From NCBI GenBank assembly GCA_048886645.1, contig JBHLKN010000014.1, positions 1-32,207 on the forward strand: a stretch of 32,207 bases of DNA, read 5' to 3'. A program made the position numbers and the translations under genes. Origin of the DNA: Wukongarchaeum sp048886645 (GTDB taxonomy: Archaea; Asgardarchaeota; Wukongarchaeia; Wukongarchaeales; Wukongarchaeaceae). The notes below the pieces were generated by a model, which was not told where the DNA came from, ran no database searches, and was given only the letters and a program-made list of their open reading frames with translations. Shown one piece after another: positions 24,666-32,157 of this stretch (the first letter of the stretch is position 1; each line of letters starts with the position of its first letter).

Positions 24666-25013
24666 GTGCCTAAAATGACCAATCTTTGTTGCACCTTTAT
24701 TATTTTTTATTTACTTTCCGGGGTTCGAGCTTCTTATAACTGACTTCGGATCCCTTCCCCTAATTTTTTTATAATGGTCCACAAAAAACAATTTTATTAG
24801 TCTTTAAAATTCTAAAAACTGTTTTTTTCCAATTCATAACTGCTCAGAAAATCACGAATAAAAACCCAAAAAAACAGGGAAATATTCCCCTCCCGCAGTT
24901 ACTATAAATCAAAAAATCCGCAGAGATCAGAAATTTAAAAAAGTGTTAAATAACAAGTTTAGCCGTAATTTTATCTCTATTAAAAAGTATGTTGGAGTTT
25001 TCCTTCTTCATTT
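24666..25013. other. Noncoding stretch with a T-run
   Basis: About 350 bp between the atpK copy and the AtpZ-like gene on the minus strand. I see no gene or strong hairpin. A T6 run at 24703-24708 lies 38 bp past the last stop and is the likely end of ATPase set 1 transcription. Confidence 0.5.
24703..24708 (+). terminator. Oligo-T stop signal after ATPase set 1
   Basis: Six T residues in a T-rich context (ATTATTTTTTATTTAC) after the duplicated atpK end, on the coding strand. No stem precedes it, as is usual for archaeal terminators. Confidence 0.45.
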
Positions 25014-25346
25014 TTAGTAGCTTTTTTTCTGTTCTTTTCTGATTATTTCAAATACTCCCCATAATAGTCCAAGAATGGCTCCGCCTGCGACACCTAAAAC
25101 TTTTAAAGCCGCGCTCGAATCCCGAGTTAAATACCACCCTATAAGCGCTCCAACTACCGCCAATATAGGTATACTCGTACCATAATAGAGGGCATCCGCT
25201 ATCTCTCTTCCTGGTCTTTCCATAAACCTCCTTGTTCTTTGTTCTCCTTCCCTTAGTTCCGTTTTTCTTTTTATTGCTGTAATAACTTCTTTATCGATAA
25301 TACTTTCACCCGAAGTTTCTTCTTTGTTTTCTTCGTTTTCGCTCAT
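25014..25346 (-). CDS. AtpZ/AtpI-like two-helix membrane protein
   Basis: A 110-residue protein with a charged N-terminal 65 residues and two hydrophobic helices, IPILAVVGALIGWYLT and VLGVAGGAILGLLWGVFEII, ending in a short basic tail. The helix-loop-helix with G(A/L)xIGWYLxR and GxxxGxxxG(V/A)F fits the AtpZ/AtpI family, which in bacteria sits at the head of F- or N-ATPase operons and helps build the c ring or brings in Mg2+/Ca2+. I chose ATG 25346, with a GAGTGAT upstream. It is divergent from atpI copy 2 and lies between the two ATPase sets. The link with an archaeal ATPase is inferred from place and fold only; the sequence is short and the family call could be wrong. Confidence 0.62.
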   Translation of the reverse strand: MSENEENKEETSGESIIDKEVITAIKRKTELREGEQRTRRFMERPGREIADALYYGTSIPILAVVGALIGWYLTRDSSAALKVLGVAGGAILGLLWGVFEIIRKEQKKSY

Positions 25347-25467
25347 TTTTATCACTCTTTTAAATTATCTTCGAACGTTTTATTCTTGACCGCATTTATC
25401 AATTTTTCTTAATCAATATTTGTAGTGCTATTTTTTATACTCAGAATGGTTATCCATAAATAATAAA

Positions 25468-25486
25468 AATAGCGTTTTACGCTATT
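25468..25486. repeat. 8-bp hairpin in the ATPase set 2 promoter region
   Basis: AATAGCGT and ACGCTATT form a perfect 8-bp inverted repeat with a 3-nt loop. It lies 122 bp from the AtpZ-like start and 143 bp before the atpI copy 2 start, in their shared control region. Could be an operator or RNA hairpin. Confidence 0.35.
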
Positions 25487-25580
25487 CTAAAGAGATTCAT
25501 CCTTTATACTGGTAAAATAGATATATGTCAAATAAAAGATTATAACAAATTGTTCTTATCCCCCTTTTTATCAAAAAGAC

Positions 25581-25589
25581 TTTAAATAT
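25581..25589 (+). promoter_or_regulatory. TATA-like box for ATPase set 2
   Basis: TTTAAATAT lies 40 bp before the ATG of atpI copy 2. If used, transcription would start about 10-15 nt before the ATG, leaving a very short leader. Confidence 0.45.
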
Positions 25590-25628
25590 GCGCCTAAATC
25601 TGTTTCCTATGCGAGATGGTGTGTCCAG

Positions 25629-27845
25629 ATGTTATACGCTGAACCAATGGTAAAAATCCAACTATTAGTGTTGGAAAAATATGTTGAAGATATTGTCGAC
25701 GTGCTTTCCGCAAAAGGTGTTTTACACCTTTCAGATCTACGAAGAAAGCTCGGCCTTTATAAAGGCGAAGTTAGGCCTAAGGAAGAATTTTATGCTTTAA
25801 GAAGAACCAATGAAATTCTTAAAGGCGTTAATAATACTTTTGAACTTCTAGGGATAGACGAAGAAAGTGTTATGGTTGATTCTTGTGAAGTTTTTGAGCG
25901 CTTACCTCCAAAACAAATGATTGATTACCTCGCAGAAAGGGTTACTAAAATTAAAAGTGAAACCGAAAAAATCATTTCCAATATCAATTCACTTAAGGAA
26001 GAATCTGAACGTTTAAGCAAACTTAAACGCGTTTATGAAGCCCTTCTCTCTTTTAAAATCACCACTTATGATATTAGTTCTATCTCTATGTTAACAGTTT
26101 TTTTCGGAACAGTTCCTTCACGTTTACTTCCAGAATTAGAAAAAAAGTTAAGTAAAGAAACTTATAACAATCTCCTCCTCCTAAAAGGGAAAGAATTTGC
26201 TGAAAGACAAGCCGTTCTTATTAGTTCTTTATCCCCCTTTAAAGAAATTGTGCAGAAAAACCTTTCCCTTTTTGATTTCCAAGAACTAAAACTTGCAGAC
26301 GAGTTTGATGCAGATCCTAACAAAGTTTTACCAGAAATAGAAAAGAAACTTAAAGAAGATGAAAAACGCATCGTGGAGCTTGAAGCTTCATTAGAATCAA
26401 TAGCAAAGGAAAAAGGAAAAGAACTGCTCATTTTAAAAGAAGTTGTAGAAATCGAAAAGATTAAAGCTGAAGCCAGGGAAAAGTTTGGCCGCACAGAAAA
26501 AACTTTAATGATCGAAGGTTGGCTTCCCGAAGATAACCTTGATGATTTTAAGAAATCGATTGAAGAAATCACCCATGGTACTGTTACCATGATAGCATTA
26601 AAAGGGAATGGGTTTTCCAAGCATAAAAACCATAAAAAACTCTCTCAAAAAGAAGAAGAAAAAAGCGTTTCTTCTTCTAACAATCCTGGAAAACATGGCC
26701 ATGATGAAGGCGAAAATGATCCCCCTCCTTCCAACTTCAAGTTTCCTCCTATGATGCAACCTTTTCAAGGAATCGTTAATGCTTATGGTGTACCCTCCCA
26801 TCGCGAGATCAACCCTGGTATTTTCGTCGCACTATCTTTCCCCATATTTTTTGGCATAATGTTTCCTGATGTAGGCCATGGTCTTGTTCTTTTACTCGTT
26901 GGTTTATGGGCCCTACATGTTAGAAAAACGAAGAAAATTAAGGGTGATATAGGTAAAATGATCTTTAATGGTGCAGAGGCTATTATTCTTTGCGGAATCT
27001 TTTCTATATTTTTCGGTCTCTTTTTCGGCGAAATTTTTGGATATCACCTCACCGAAAAAATACCCAGTACTAAATCGTTTTTACCACTAATGCGTTATAT
27101 GCTAAGTGATGAGATGTTTCATCTGGTAGAACATGATGAAACACAATTTAACAAGTTTAAAATTAAACTTGCTATTGTCATAGGAGTTATTCATATATTG
27201 ATCGGCCTTGTGTTAAATGTTTATAATAAGATTAAACAGGGCGAGTTTGCAGAGGTCGTGGGTTCCATTAGCTGGCTTGTCTTTTATGCCAGTACTTTTG
27301 GAGTTTTGGGGATCTTAATTTTCTGGTCTCTTGTTGATCTTGAAGGATATTGGGAGCTTTTTGATAAAGATCATGAAGGAGCTATTACTGCCTTTATGAA
27401 TATTTTAACGGGCACCCCATTGTTTTATGTTGCTATAGTTGGTCTATTAGGCATGTTTTTTGGCATAGGAATGGCAGAAATCCTCTTACATCGCGATGTT
27501 GCAATGGCTAAAATTGCTTTTGGTCATTCTGCTATAGAGGCTGTTGAAGGGGCTTTAAGTAGTATTGGGAACACTGCAAGTTATATACGGCTTTTCGCTT
27601 TAAACCTTGCCCACTTCACACTCATGGCTGTTTTCATAGAAATGGCTGGAGAAGGAATAACCCCTGTAAGCGTCCTAATCCTCCTCATCGGAAACATCCT
27701 AGTCATTGTGCTGGAAACCTTGGTTTCGCTCTTGCACAGCCTCAGGTTACAGTGGGTCGAGTTTTTCAGCAAATTGGGTTTGAAGTTTGATGGATACAAA
27801 TATGAACCCTTTACCATTAAGCGTGAATTTACCGCAATCGAGTAA
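25629..27845 (+). CDS. atpI: A-type ATP synthase subunit I/a, copy 2
   Basis: A 738-residue subunit I. The N-terminal half (to about 325) is coiled and cytosolic; the C-terminal half is the membrane channel, with FFGIMFPDVGHGLVLLLVGLW, HILIGLVLN, and the essential Arg654 in NTASYIRLFALNLAHFTLM; HSLRLQWVEFFSK closes the channel part. This copy has the usual RLFALNLAH form. Between the halves is an insert of about 50 residues (325-375) that is hydrophilic and includes H332, H335, H356 and H358 (GFSKHKNHKKL, NNPGKHGHDEGEND). Copy 1 has no such insert. ATG 25629 is taken. atpK and atpC follow. Confidence 0.95.
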   Translation: MLYAEPMVKIQLLVLEKYVEDIVDVLSAKGVLHLSDLRRKLGLYKGEVRPKEEFYALRRTNEILKGVNNTFELLGIDEESVMVDSCEVFERLPPKQMIDYLAERVTKIKSETEKIISNINSLKEESERLSKLKRVYEALLSFKITTYDISSISMLTVFFGTVPSRLLPELEKKLSKETYNNLLLLKGKEFAERQAVLISSLSPFKEIVQKNLSLFDFQELKLADEFDADPNKVLPEIEKKLKEDEKRIVELEASLESIAKEKGKELLILKEVVEIEKIKAEAREKFGRTEKTLMIEGWLPEDNLDDFKKSIEEITHGTVTMIALKGNGFSKHKNHKKLSQKEEEKSVSSSNNPGKHGHDEGENDPPPSNFKFPPMMQPFQGIVNAYGVPSHREINPGIFVALSFPIFFGIMFPDVGHGLVLLLVGLWALHVRKTKKIKGDIGKMIFNGAEAIILCGIFSIFFGLFFGEIFGYHLTEKIPSTKSFLPLMRYMLSDEMFHLVEHDETQFNKFKIKLAIVIGVIHILIGLVLNVYNKIKQGEFAEVVGSISWLVFYASTFGVLGILIFWSLVDLEGYWELFDKDHEGAITAFMNILTGTPLFYVAIVGLLGMFFGIGMAEILLHRDVAMAKIAFGHSAIEAVEGALSSIGNTASYIRLFALNLAHFTLMAVFIEMAGEGITPVSVLILLIGNILVIVLETLVSLLHSLRLQWVEFFSKLGLKFDGYKYEPFTIKREFTAIE

Positions 27846-27916
27846 TTAATTTATTGTTTTCAAAGTAATCAAAAATTGGTATATGTAATGAATAATTAAG
27901 TAGGAGTTGGTTAAAT

Positions 27917-28399
27917 ATGGTGTTTGGTGATCCGATTGTTCAAGGAGCTGTAGGCATTAGTGCAGCCATGTTCTTAAGTTTAGCTGGAGCATCTTTTGGT
28001 ATCGGGCTTTCATCCCCCTCAATTGGCGGCTCTATGACCGAGAGAAAAGACCAAGCGTCGAAAATGATAATCAGCACTGTTTTAGCTGAAGCACTTGGAA
28101 TATATGGCCTCATAATAGCTTTCTTAGGACTCTCATGGTATACTGGATACTTTCCTGATGATGTCACTTCGCAGGAATTTATAAACGGTGCTCCTGCCCT
28201 GATGTGGGCCGGGCTAACTATGGGATTTGCTGCACTTTTTGCGGGTATAGCTATCGGATATGCTGGTAGTAGCAACGCTAAAGCTACAGCAGAAGATCCT
28301 GACCTTTTCGTTATGAGTTTGATTCCGGTGGTTCTTGGCGAAGCTCTAGCAATTTACGGCTTAATCATAAGTTTCTTAATGGTTTCTGCTTTGCCATAA
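27917..28399 (+). CDS. atpK: A-type ATP synthase proteolipid subunit K/c, copy 2 (double hairpin)
   Basis: A 160-residue proteolipid made of two fused hairpins (four helices). Each second helix holds an ion-binding Glu: E58 in STVLAEALGIYGLIIAF and E142 in VVLGEALAIYGLIISF. Helices 1 and 3 have glycine-rich patterns (FLSLAGASFGIGL; GLTMGFAALFAGIAIGYAG). Eukaryotic V-ATPase c also has two hairpins but only one Glu, so this one keeps a full set of ion sites per polypeptide. The start ATG 27917 has TAGGAG upstream. Its neighbour at the 3' end is a hairpin with T-runs, then atpC. Length and design differ from copy 1, so the two rings cannot easily mix. Confidence 0.93.
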   Translation: MVFGDPIVQGAVGISAAMFLSLAGASFGIGLSSPSIGGSMTERKDQASKMIISTVLAEALGIYGLIIAFLGLSWYTGYFPDDVTSQEFINGAPALMWAGLTMGFAALFAGIAIGYAGSSNAKATAEDPDLFVMSLIPVVLGEALAIYGLIISFLMVSALP

Positions 28400-28409
28400 C
28401 TTCACTTAT

Positions 28410-28462
28410 AGCGCTGACGCGGCTTTACCCGCTGCAGTGCTCTCGAATTTTTTTTCTTTTTT
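28410..28462 (+). terminator. Hairpin with T-runs between atpK and atpC of set 2
   Basis: AGCGCTG (28410-28416) pairs with CAGTGCT (28435-28441; one G-U), with an inner stem GCGG/CCGC and a 6-nt loop. It is followed by T8 (28448-28455), a C, and T6 or more to 28462. This looks like a terminator or attenuator inside the operon. It would let more K than C message be made, in keeping with a ring of several K per single C; the purpose is inference. Confidence 0.6.
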
Positions 28463-28492
28463 CTATTAACTATATACTTGGAGCGGTTTAAT

Positions 28493-29590
28493 ATGCCAAG
28501 TTCGTTTAGTTACCTGCTTAATCATGGTTACTCCCTAGCTAAAATTGCAGTTAGGAAGGCAAAGTTATTATCTCCTTTGGATTTACGTAGTTTAGCTGAG
28601 ATGCGTTCCCTTGGAGAACTTGTTTCCTTCTTAGATATTACTCCTTATCGCGAAGAGCTCCTAAAAATCGAAGCAGGTAAATTATCTGCTAACTCCATTG
28701 AGCAAGCCCTATCCCAATATTTCTTCTCAAACGTTTTGCAAATAATGAAAGTTTCTACAGGCATAGTCAGAGACTTTTTAGACCAGTTCTTGACAAAATT
28801 TGAAGCCGAGACTTTGAAAGCTGTTATCCGAGGATTCCTCATTAAAATAGATCCAGAAGAAGTTTTATCTTCAGTAATTCCTGTCGGCATTTTTACCCAA
28901 GAAGTTCTTTCTAAGATTACTAGCGTTACTTCTTTTGAAGAGTTTCTAGAGGTTATAAAAATAAACGCTCGCAAATATTATCATCACTTAAGAGAGTTTT
29001 ATAGAGAAGAATTACTTAAAGCTTCAGAGATCTTAGAATTGGAGACTGCAATTGATCATTTCGTGTTCCCTATTCTATGGAAATACGTTCAAAAGCTGAG
29101 TAAAAGTGAAAGAGAAAGGGTTAGCATACTCGTTGGTTCAGAAATTGACGCTCAAAACATAGTAACCATTTTCCGTTGTAAGAGCCTTGGTATAGACTTA
29201 AAAGATATAAAACGATATTTAATCCCTATCTATTACAACGTTTCTGAAAGCTTATTAGAGGAAGTTATCCTTTCTGAAAGCTTAGATGATGCCTTTCAAT
29301 TTCTTTTTAAAATCCATGAGTATGCGCCTTACATAGACGCTTCCCGAGAAGGTTATGCTGAGACTGGAAGCTTTTTTGCTTTAGAGCATAACTTGAAACG
29401 TATGGTTCTAGAAAAAAGCATTGAACAATTCAAACTTTCACCTTTGCACCTTGGAACGATCGCTGGTTACTATAATTTAGTCTATTTCGAGATTAGAAAC
29501 CTTAGAGCTATTGCTTTGGGCATAGAAACAGGACTTCCTTCAGATCGTATTCGTGAACTCCTCATACTGCCTCTTTCCTCTTCTCCCTAA
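28493..29590 (+). CDS. atpC: A-type ATP synthase subunit C/d, copy 2
   Basis: A 365-residue subunit C of the AC39 family: FSYLLNHGYSLAKIAVRKAKLLSPLDLRSLAEM at the front, FEAETLKAVIRGFL, ELETAIDHFVFPILWKYVQKL in the middle, then AQNIVTIFRCKSLGIDLKDIKRYLIP and LSPLHLGTIAGYYNLVYFEIRNLRAIALGIE at the end. The frame can start at TTG 28478, but ATG 28493 with GGAG 9 nt upstream fits better. It overlaps the 3' end of the next, opposed gene by 51 bp. Set 2 order is I-K-C, while set 1 is I-C-K. Confidence 0.93.
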   Translation: MPSSFSYLLNHGYSLAKIAVRKAKLLSPLDLRSLAEMRSLGELVSFLDITPYREELLKIEAGKLSANSIEQALSQYFFSNVLQIMKVSTGIVRDFLDQFLTKFEAETLKAVIRGFLIKIDPEEVLSSVIPVGIFTQEVLSKITSVTSFEEFLEVIKINARKYYHHLREFYREELLKASEILELETAIDHFVFPILWKYVQKLSKSERERVSILVGSEIDAQNIVTIFRCKSLGIDLKDIKRYLIPIYYNVSESLLEEVILSESLDDAFQFLFKIHEYAPYIDASREGYAETGSFFALEHNLKRMVLEKSIEQFKLSPLHLGTIAGYYNLVYFEIRNLRAIALGIETGLPSDRIRELLILPLSSSP

Positions 29591-30163
29591 ATCTATTAAA
29601 AAAAGTTCTAAAAAAGGAAAAATTATAACGATTATTACTATGATCGGTATCACAATATTCATAGGCCAATTATTTGTTTCGCTTATCCACAAAATTGCCA
29701 CTACAAATAACCCTATACTAGTTGAAGTGCCTAAAAATCTTAAACCTTCTTGATGCTTTGAATTTGTTGTTTCTCGCTCCTTGTTTATTTTATTCATCAA
29801 ATATCTAAGCGCACTCTTATAGGCCTTACTATCCTCCCTTTTCTCTGTTTTTTTTACAATTGTGTTTGAGTCAATTTCTTCTTGCATAATTTTTGCGCCT
29901 TTAATACACAAATCAAAATACCGAACCTCAACTGGTAGGTTTTCACCCCCCTCCCTTCGATTAATTTTACAAACTTTAACTATGATTTTTAAAGGTACAG
30001 GCTCTATTTTATTCAACCACATTTCTACACTCTTTTCCGAACTTAAGATTTCTTCTAAAAATCCTTCTAACCCCCCCTTCAAATCTATTGCACACTTAAT
30101 AGCGAAAACAATATTCTCCGTAGGCTCAACCAGAATATTTGAGTATTTATTAATTTGGCTCAA
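29540..30163 (-). CDS. Hypothetical protein with two C-terminal membrane helices
   Basis: I do not recognise this 207-residue gene. The first 140 residues are soluble and lysine/glutamate rich; then there are two hydrophobic segments, GTSTSIGLFVVAILWIS (about 149-165) and MNIVIPIIVIIVIIFPFLELFLI (about 168-190), with a basic tail (GRRGKRQYEEF). It likely sits in the membrane with a cytosolic head. Start is TTG 30163, with GGATGGA upstream. Its 3' end overlaps the atpC end by 51 bp in antisense, so its message could pair with the ATPase message. No link to ATPase is shown by sequence. Confidence 0.65.
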   Translation of the reverse strand: MSQINKYSNILVEPTENIVFAIKCAIDLKGGLEGFLEEILSSEKSVEMWLNKIEPVPLKIIVKVCKINRREGGENLPVEVRYFDLCIKGAKIMQEEIDSNTIVKKTEKREDSKAYKSALRYLMNKINKERETTNSKHQEGLRFLGTSTSIGLFVVAILWISETNNWPMNIVIPIIVIIVIIFPFLELFLIDLGRRGKRQYEEFTNTI

Positions 30164-30340
30164 TATTCCATCCCATTCTCTTTAACCATAGAACTATTTT
30201 CTATATTTTATTTCGGAAAGTTTATGAAACCACGATTCGAATCGTTCTTCTTTATCTATTCCTAGGTTTTTATTGGCTTTTTTGAAGGTGTTTTTTTATA
30301 GATTTCAGTGTTCTCTATACATAAGTGAAAAAATCTAACT

Positions 30341-31264
30341 TCATTTATCAATTATGAATAAATCGCTGCCTATGGCCTTTTCTAGTTCTTTTTCAATTTC
30401 TTCTAAATCATGCTTTTTAACAAGTATATAACCGTAAGTCGTCCCTGTTTTTCGGCCAAACTTCATAGTTGCCTCAGCGAGGAGCTTTAGTCCCTTTGTT
30501 TCGTCTATTATCCTGTTTAAACTTTCAACTGCTTCCTCCTTTATCTCCTTATTTTTTTTACTTAGTTCCTCAATTTTTCTTTTTGCCTCTTTTTCTATTT
30601 TTACTAGTTCGATGAGTTTTTCTTCATACAAATCTTCAGGTAATGTAATAGGTTCAAATTCTATCATACTAAAGATGCGAGACAAAGTTCTTTCTGCGTC
30701 ATGGGCAACCGCAATTTGGACCCCTAACTTTCCTTCAAGCTCCTTTCCTTCCACTAAAACAAATTTTTCAGGTATCATATGTTCCATATGTTCTTTTAAT
30801 CGCGTAATTTTATCTTTTTTTATCATTCCAAGCTCTATATGAAATCCTTTTATGTCTTTACTCAGTTTTGAATCAAGCCCTAACTGTTTGATTAACTCCA
30901 ACGTTTTTCGGCTTTTTTCGGCTTTTTTTAACGAATTTTCCTCTTCTTCAATTTCGCTAAAAATAGTGTCGAGTTCCTTCTCAATCCTTAAAACTTCACT
31001 TTTCATTTGTAAAGTACGGTTTATGGATTTTGCTGTAACATCCGGTAATTGAGGTGAAGGTTCCTTTTCGACATCCAGCCCATGTTTTTCGCCTATTTTT
31101 TGCGCCATTTTCTCTATTTCAAGGCAATTATTTACAGTTTTTAAAAGCTCTTTTAGTGTTTGCTTTTTTCCAATGTTTTCCACGCGGCCAACTAAACAAA
31201 AAGATGGAACCTTCTTTTCGATATCTAAAGGAGTTACTAACCTTATGATTCTAAAACCGTTCAA
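30341..31264 (-). CDS. Free-standing homologue of the cytosolic domain of ATPase subunit I
   Basis: A 307-residue soluble protein that matches the N-terminal half of subunit I and has no membrane helices. It has the alternate helices and coiled coils (KSEVLRIEKELDTIFSEIEEEENSLKKA) and the pattern LGLDSKLSKDIKGFHIELGMI, VLVEGKEL, AVAHDAERTLSRIFSMIEFEPITLPEDL, then a second coil EKLIELVKIEKEAKRKIEELSKK. The end (TKGLKLLAEATMKFGRKTGTTYGYILVKKHDLEEIEKELEKA) matches the part before the first membrane helix. I start at TTG 31264 behind GGTGAGG; the frame stays open to 31288. It might act as a decoy, assembly factor or alternative stalk anchor; that is inference. Confidence 0.75.
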   Translation of the reverse strand: MNGFRIIRLVTPLDIEKKVPSFCLVGRVENIGKKQTLKELLKTVNNCLEIEKMAQKIGEKHGLDVEKEPSPQLPDVTAKSINRTLQMKSEVLRIEKELDTIFSEIEEEENSLKKAEKSRKTLELIKQLGLDSKLSKDIKGFHIELGMIKKDKITRLKEHMEHMIPEKFVLVEGKELEGKLGVQIAVAHDAERTLSRIFSMIEFEPITLPEDLYEEKLIELVKIEKEAKRKIEELSKKNKEIKEEAVESLNRIIDETKGLKLLAEATMKFGRKTGTTYGYILVKKHDLEEIEKELEKAIGSDLFIIDK

Positions 31265-31453
31265 TAACCTCACCCAAATATATATCAATTTTATATAGGC
31301 ATTCGCTTTCCAATACAGTTTACATGAAAAATTTACGTTAATACTTTTTTTGGATACTACTAAAACGAATCTTTTTAACTTTTTATCTATTTTTTTTAAA
31401 AACTTTGTTAAAAGTTAAACAAACTAAACAGGCTTTACAGCGGGTTTAACAAT

Positions 31454-31465
31454 TAACTTAAGTTA
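31454..31465. promoter_or_regulatory. 12-bp perfect palindrome upstream of the lipoyl-protein gene
   Basis: TAACTTAAGTTA is a perfect palindrome 7 bp before a TATA-like box (31473-31482). Its place next to the promoter suits a dimeric repressor or activator. Confidence 0.4.
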
Positions 31466-31472
31466 GTGTAAC

Positions 31473-31482
31473 CTTTTATAAA
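31473..31482 (+). promoter_or_regulatory. TATA-like box before the lipoyl-protein gene
   Basis: CTTTTATAAA lies about 75 bp before ATG 31553 on the coding strand. It would give a leader of about 45-50 nt. Confidence 0.45.
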
Positions 31483-31552
31483 CAATGGAAAAGTTTTTTT
31501 ATTTCTTAATATACGGTTTCCTATCTTTCACTAGAGTTTATTTCTAACATGC

Positions 31553-32053
31553 ATGAAGGGGTATGGTTTGTCCGAAATTGAAACTCTTGTAATAGAGGAA
31601 AACGATGATGTCTGGACTTTTCCTATTGACCGCTATTATTGGATAGGCGATCCTGGACATATATGGTTTTTAATAGAGGAGAAAGATCGAATAAAGGTAG
31701 GTTTAGACGAATTCGGTGCAGTTCATGCAGGACCCATAATCTCTTTAAGGATTTTCCCGGTAGGACGACTAGTGAAACAAGGGAAACTTTTTGGCACCCT
31801 CGAAAGTGGTAAATGGATCGGTCCCCTAAGGGTTCCCTTAACTGGTTTAATAACCGACATAAATCAAAACGTTATCGAAGAACCCACAATAATAAACGAT
31901 CATTGCTACGATGAAGGATGGATCATAACCCTGAAACCCACAAACCTTAAAGAGCTAAATAATCCCTTTATAGCAAAACCGAATGAAGAAGGAAAAGAAA
32001 AACTAAAAAAATTTATAAAAAATGAGATAGAAAAAATAAAAGCCATAGGATAA
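31553..32053 (+). CDS. GcvH-like lipoyl-domain protein
   Basis: A 166-residue protein with the fold of glycine cleavage H protein: GHIWFLIEEKDRIKVGLDEFGAVHAG, then PVGRLVKQGKLFGTLESGKW and PLTGLITDINQNVIEEPTIIND, then GWIITLKPTN. Lys87 in ESGKW is the lipoyl-lysine position (ESVKA in GcvH). It is longer than usual H proteins, with an extra front and tail. In several archaea such H-like proteins are lipoate carriers for heterodisulfide-reductase-like systems, not the glycine cleavage complex; no glycine cleavage P or T gene is in the window. ATG 31553 has no ribosome site; TTG 31568 has AAGGGG six nt upstream, so the true start is open. Confidence 0.85.
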   Translation: MKGYGLSEIETLVIEENDDVWTFPIDRYYWIGDPGHIWFLIEEKDRIKVGLDEFGAVHAGPIISLRIFPVGRLVKQGKLFGTLESGKWIGPLRVPLTGLITDINQNVIEEPTIINDHCYDEGWIITLKPTNLKELNNPFIAKPNEEGKEKLKKFIKNEIEKIKAIG

Positions 32054-32157
32054 AAAATCGGCTTGAAAAAGGAAAAAAAGCTTTTATAATTTTTATGCTT
32101 TTATATTTTTAAGAATAAAGCTCGTCTTCTTTTGTTATAATAAAGGGGCTGCAAAAA

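Noticed and set aside
24197..28399. Sodium-specific rotor from K motifs
   Set aside because: The Glu sites are clear, but I do not see the helix-1 Gln that often marks Na+ binding, and residue pairs cannot be settled by eye.
30225..30260. tRNA T-arm (TTCGAATC)
   Set aside because: It is only the palindrome CGATTCGAATCG; no acceptor, D or anticodon arms can be folded around it.
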